From Candidatus Njordarchaeota archaeon (GTDB taxonomy: Archaea; Thermoproteota; JANJXX01; Panguiarchaeales; Panguiarchaeaceae), in contig JAGSHR010000192.1 in the NCBI GenBank assembly GCA_029855985.1, forward strand, positions 1 through 15,913: 15,913 bases of DNA, read 5' to 3'. Shown here one piece after another: positions 15,052 to 15,913 of the stretch. A program made the translations under genes and the position numbers. How positions within the stretch are numbered: the stretch's first letter is position 1; each line of letters starts with the position of its first letter. The notes beneath the pieces were generated by a model. It searched no databases. It saw only the letters and a program-made list of their open reading frames with translations, and was not told where the DNA came from.

Positions 15052-15582
15052 ATGGAAAACGAGAAAAAATACAAACTAATACTAGAGGGAATAACGAAAT
15101 TCGTCAACGTTGCACAGCAAAAGGAAAATGAATACAAAATAAAAATAGAAGAAAAAGAATACACCGTAACCATCAAAAAAACAGGCGAAGACAAATACCT
15201 AGTCAAAGTGGAAGACTCAGAATACCAAGTAATCCTAGACAGAGAGAAAGGACAAATAATTGTAAATGGAGTTCCCTACAAAGCCAAACTACAAAGAATA
15301 ATTGGACAAGAACAAAAAAAGAAACTCAAATTGCCACTAATCAAAAGCACAAAAAAAAGTGAAAACACCGTCTACTCCCCCATAACAGGAAGAGTAGTCG
15401 AAATACTAGTCAAAAAAGGAGATCACGTAGAAAAAGGACAAACACTCATAGTGATCGAATCCATGAAAATAAGAAACGAAATAAAATCCCACACAAATGG
15501 AAAAATCAAAAAAATGCACGTAAAAACAGGAGACGTAGCAAAAACAAACGAACCGCTAGTAGAAATAGAACCAGAAAAATAA
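15052..15582 (+). CDS. accB: Biotin carboxyl carrier protein of acyl-CoA carboxylase
   Basis: 176-residue carrier. The N-terminal part (about 1-85) is a Lys/Glu-rich beta domain (EYKIKIEEKEYTVTIKKTGE, then YQVILDREKGQIIVNGVPY) as in archaeal carriers. The linker (about 86-105) is lysine-rich, not the usual Ala/Pro hinge. The biotinyl domain (106-174) reads VYSPITGRVVEILVKKGDHV and then VIESMKIRNEIKS, with biotin site K139. The site is ESMKI instead of the common EAMKM, and the lysine is retained. ATG 15052 is chosen because GGTG at 15041-15044 lies 7 nt upstream; an open frame extends further 5' but overlaps birA and has no family resemblance. Last gene of the operon. Codons avoid T strongly. 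Confidence 0.95.
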   Translation: MENEKKYKLILEGITKFVNVAQQKENEYKIKIEEKEYTVTIKKTGEDKYLVKVEDSEYQVILDREKGQIIVNGVPYKAKLQRIIGQEQKKKLKLPLIKSTKKSENTVYSPITGRVVEILVKKGDHVEKGQTLIVIESMKIRNEIKSHTNGKIKKMHVKTGDVAKTNEPLVEIEPEK

Positions 15583-15612
15583 ACCCAAAACCCCTCATCA
15601 ACCAATGTCTAT

Positions 15613-15913
15613 CTAAAAGTCATTAAATTCATCCTCATTCTCCTCCATGTCATATAACTTATCTGCAAGGTAGTTAATTTCATCCACCACAAGGTGCCCG
15701 AGTTCCGTTAGAAAAAAAGTATGTTTCTCCATTAACACCTGCTTGCCTCCAAAGAACCAATTGGTTGAAAACGAGATTGTTTATATGATAACGAATTGCT
15801 CTCATAGAGACACGGACCCCCTTCCCCTTAAGATTTCCCAAATTTCATTTATGCTTAATTCGCTTCTTTGCAATAGAAATAATATCTCCACTCTTATACG
15901 GTTGCTTAAAACC
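15613..15913 (-). pseudogene. Winged-helix transcriptional regulator, two frameshifts, 5' end off the window
   Basis: The minus strand encodes an ArsR-like winged helix in three successive frames. Frame 1 gives VLSNRIRVEILFLLQRSELS then INEIWEILRGRG and hits TGA at 15804-15802. Frame 2 continues as VSMRAIRYHINNLVFNQLVL then WRQAGVNGETYFF. Frame 3 ends with LTELGHLVVDEINYLADKLY then DMEENEDEFNDF and stop at 15615-15613. Adding one G to the five-base run at 15817-15821, and removing one T from the seven-base run at 15712-15718, restores one continuous protein with helix 3 (RAIRYHINNL) and the wing in the right order. Either assembly errors in homopolymers near the contig end or a decayed gene explains it. 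It is convergent with accB. Ligand and targets are unknown. Confidence 0.65.

Overview
The window is archaeal. It carries the archaeal ribosomal stalk genes L1, L10/P0 and L12/P1, a small Sm-like protein, a Hel308-type helicase, an archaeal NFACT (Rqc2-like) protein, and a tRNA-Val with an intron at the archaeal position 37/38. TATA-like boxes replace bacterial -35/-10 promoters, and GGTG-type Shine-Dalgarno (SD) sequences precede several starts, some of them TTG or GTG. The DNA is AT-rich. The gene set would fit a Thermoproteota/TACK or related lineage, but I cannot name the group from sequence alone. Bases 1-19 match the Tn5/Nextera mosaic-end adapter, so the left end is a library artefact and the first gene is cut there.

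Layout from left to right. 20-1831 (minus) is an NFACT/Rqc2-like ribosome quality-control gene lacking its C-terminus. A divergent gene at 1879-2166 (plus) encodes a three-helix membrane protein that resembles EMC6. 2328-4726 (minus) is a translation operon, rpl1-rpl10-rpl12-lsm. 4838-8258 (minus) is a repair-type module: an intron-containing tRNA-Val, then an SbcD/Mre11-related phosphoesterase, then a Hel308-like helicase with a long insertion between its RecA domains. 8597-9712 (plus) is a large archaeal coiled-coil protein, convergent with an unrecognised membrane-anchored protein at 9835-10575 (minus). A tRNA-Ser(GGA) lies at 10696-10782 (plus).

11033-15582 (plus) is a complete acyl-CoA carboxylase operon: biotin carboxylase, carboxyltransferase, biotin-protein ligase and biotin carrier. 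The ligase biotinylates the carrier, the carboxylase loads CO2 on the biotin, and the carboxyltransferase passes it to an acyl-CoA. No mutase, epimerase or other pathway gene is present, so the substrate (acetyl-, propionyl-CoA or both) is open.

The last 300 bases hold a minus-strand winged-helix regulator whose frame is broken twice, each time at a homopolymer, and which runs off the right end. I see no CRISPR array, insertion sequence or prophage. Nothing here is a clear new defence or mobile system. The best leads are the EMC6-like protein, the Hel308 insertion and its phosphoesterase partner, the sharp drop in T inside the ligase/carrier genes, and the broken regulator.
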